From JAABRT01 sp038259155 (lineage in GTDB: Bacteria > Gemmatimonadota > Gemmatimonadetes > Gemmatimonadales > Gemmatimonadaceae): a stretch of DNA of 5,202 nt. Where the stretch lies: positions 1 through 5,202 of the forward strand of contig JBBSPE010000242.1 in NCBI GenBank assembly GCA_038259155.1. Direction: 5' to 3'. A program made the translations under genes and the position numbers. Within the stretch, counting starts at the first letter, position 1, and each line of letters opens with the position of its first letter. The notes under the pieces are model-generated. The model had not been told where the DNA came from, searched no databases, and saw nothing but the letters and a program-made list of their open reading frames with translations. This document shows positions 4,229-5,202 of the stretch, piece after piece.

Positions 4229-5202
4229 GGTACCACCACATCGAGCAGTCGATCACCGAGCAGCAGTGCATCCATGGCGGCGAAGCCGGCGACCACTCGT
4301 GCAAACACAGTGTAACCGCCGTCAAGGTGTGGCTGCGGGTACAGGGTGAGGTAGTACTGACTACCACCCGTATCGGGGCCGGACAGCGCCATGCCCACGG
4401 CGCCACGAGCATAGCGGTGCCGATTGAGCTCGTCGCGAATGCTGGTGCCGGGCCCGCCACCTCCGGTGCCGGTGGGATCGCCATCCTGCGCCACGAAGTT
4501 GGGAATCACGCGATGAAACCGGGTGTCACGAAACCATCCCTGTCGAGCAAGCTCGACGAAGTTGTCCACGGTCAGGGGTGCGTCTGGCGCGAGGAGTTCG
4601 AGCGTGATGTCGCCCTGCGCCGTGCGCAGCACGGCGCGTGGAAGTGGCCCGCCGCCAGCCTGCCATTGCTGCACCACGCGCGCATAGTGCGCCGCGTCAC
4701 CGTTGCCAACGTCCAAGGCCTTCCAGTGCGCCAGCGGTGTCACGGTGGATACACTTCCGCGTCGCAGCGGATCCTGTGCGGGTTCCAGCTGCGTCAGCTC
4801 GGCAAGCACCCGCGGGTCAAACGCGAGACTGTCGCGTCTCCAGGCCGCCGCGAGGACCCGCAACGCCGCCGCCTCGATTGCACGCGCATCTGCACGAACC
4901 TCCAGCGGCGCCACGCTCGTGGCGACGGCTCGCGAGTCCGCGAGCATGCGCAGCGCCTCGCCCACGTTGCCGGCGCGCGCACCGCGCGCCAGTGCGCCGA
5001 GTGCCGCCGCACGCACCCGTGCGGCCGGATCCTGCAAGGCGTAACGCAGCGCCTCGGTCACCGCCGGATCGGAAGCGGACGACGCGAGTGCGCTGATAGC
5101 GGCCGCTCGCACGCCCGCGTCGGGATCGCGACGTGCCCAGGCGGTGCGCACGAGAGGTACGGCACTATCGGGGCCGGAGGCCGACACCGCCAGCGCCGCT
5201 GA
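4225..5202 (-). CDS. HEAT-repeat / cyclophilin-type peptidyl-prolyl cis-trans isomerase (5' truncated by window)
   Basis: The frame is open from the right edge to TGA at 4227-4225, giving 325 residues of a longer protein. The GTG at 5187 is not a convincing start, because helix-like repeat sequence continues upstream of it. The first ~80 visible residues look like two HEAT repeats (DAGVRAAAISALA and AARVRAAALGALARG), and an Ala/Arg-rich helical region runs to about 180. The cyclophilin domain spans about 189-325: RTAQGDITLELL, TVDNFVELA, FHRVIPNFVAQDGD (229-242), GMALSGPDTGGSQYYLT (270-286) and HLDGGYTVFARV (292-303). By alignment with cyclophilin A, catalytic Arg55 is R231, Phe60 is F236, Gln63 is Q239 and Gln111 is Q282. 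Met61 is Val and Trp121 is His, as in many bacterial cyclophilins insensitive to cyclosporin. It should catalyse proline isomerisation, probably in the envelope, but a signal peptide cannot be checked. Confidence 0.9.
   Translation of the reverse strand, partial: SAALAVSASGPDSAVPLVRTAWARRDPDAGVRAAAISALASSASDPAVTEALRYALQDPAARVRAAALGALARGARAGNVGEALRMLADSRAVATSVAPLEVRADARAIEAAALRVLAAAWRRDSLAFDPRVLAELTQLEPAQDPLRRGSVSTVTPLAHWKALDVGNGDAAHYARVVQQWQAGGGPLPRAVLRTAQGDITLELLAPDAPLTVDNFVELARQGWFRDTRFHRVIPNFVAQDGDPTGTGGGGPGTSIRDELNRHRYARGAVGMALSGPDTGGSQYYLTLYPQPHLDGGYTVFARVVAGFAAMDALLLGDRLLDVVVP

Noticed and set aside
3997..5202. 401-aa open frame on the plus strand
   Set aside because: It is antisense to the cyclophilin and lipoprotein genes, which have clear motifs. 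Long antisense frames are common in high-GC DNA, and this one is Arg/His-rich without any domain.

Overview
The window looks like a core, single-direction stretch of a high-GC, Gram-negative (diderm) bacterial chromosome. Every supported gene lies on the minus strand, so transcription runs from high to low coordinates. Gemmatimonadota is my best guess for the organism. It rests on high GC, a HEAT-cyclophilin protein, an LptE-type lipoprotein, a stand-alone heptose-phosphate adenylyltransferase and a 16S start typical of Bacteria. That guess is inference, and other high-GC diderms are possible.

Layout in the direction of transcription. (1) 5202-4225: the 3' part of a HEAT-repeat plus cyclophilin-type peptidyl-prolyl isomerase gene, cut by the window edge. 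(2) 4228-3542: a lipoprotein of about 228 aa resembling outer-membrane LolA/LolB/DUF4292-type proteins. (3) 3567-2956: an LptE-like LPS-assembly lipoprotein with a long N-region and a twin-arginine-like signal. (4) 2951-2451: RfaE2/HldE-C heptose-1-phosphate adenylyltransferase. (5) 2405-1605: RNase PH. (6) 1608-961: RdgB/HAM1 XTP/dITP pyrophosphatase. (7) tRNA-Pro(TGG), tRNA-Arg(TCT) and tRNA-Lys(CTT), none with an encoded CCA. (8) A 535-nt non-coding stretch holding a good sigma70-like rRNA promoter, several hairpins and the 16S leader. (9) The first ~43 nt of a 16S rRNA gene, running off the left edge.

The protein genes are tightly packed: GTGA overlaps at 4225-4228 and 1605-1608, a 26-nt overlap at the lptE start, and gaps of 4 and 45 nt. 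They probably form one or two operons with an envelope theme (periplasmic folding, lipoproteins, LPS core heptose and LPS export), followed by a housekeeping pair (RNase PH, RdgB). RNase PH trims tRNA 3' ends, and three tRNAs lie just downstream on the same strand.

I see no mobile element, CRISPR array, toxin-antitoxin or defence system. The most unusual items are two separate 12-bp x 4 tandem repeats, one at the 3' end of rph and one at the 5' end of the lptE-like gene, both in phase with codons. Also notable are the Tat-like lipoprotein signal on the LptE-like protein and a perfect C(UUCG)G hairpin just before the 16S 5' end.
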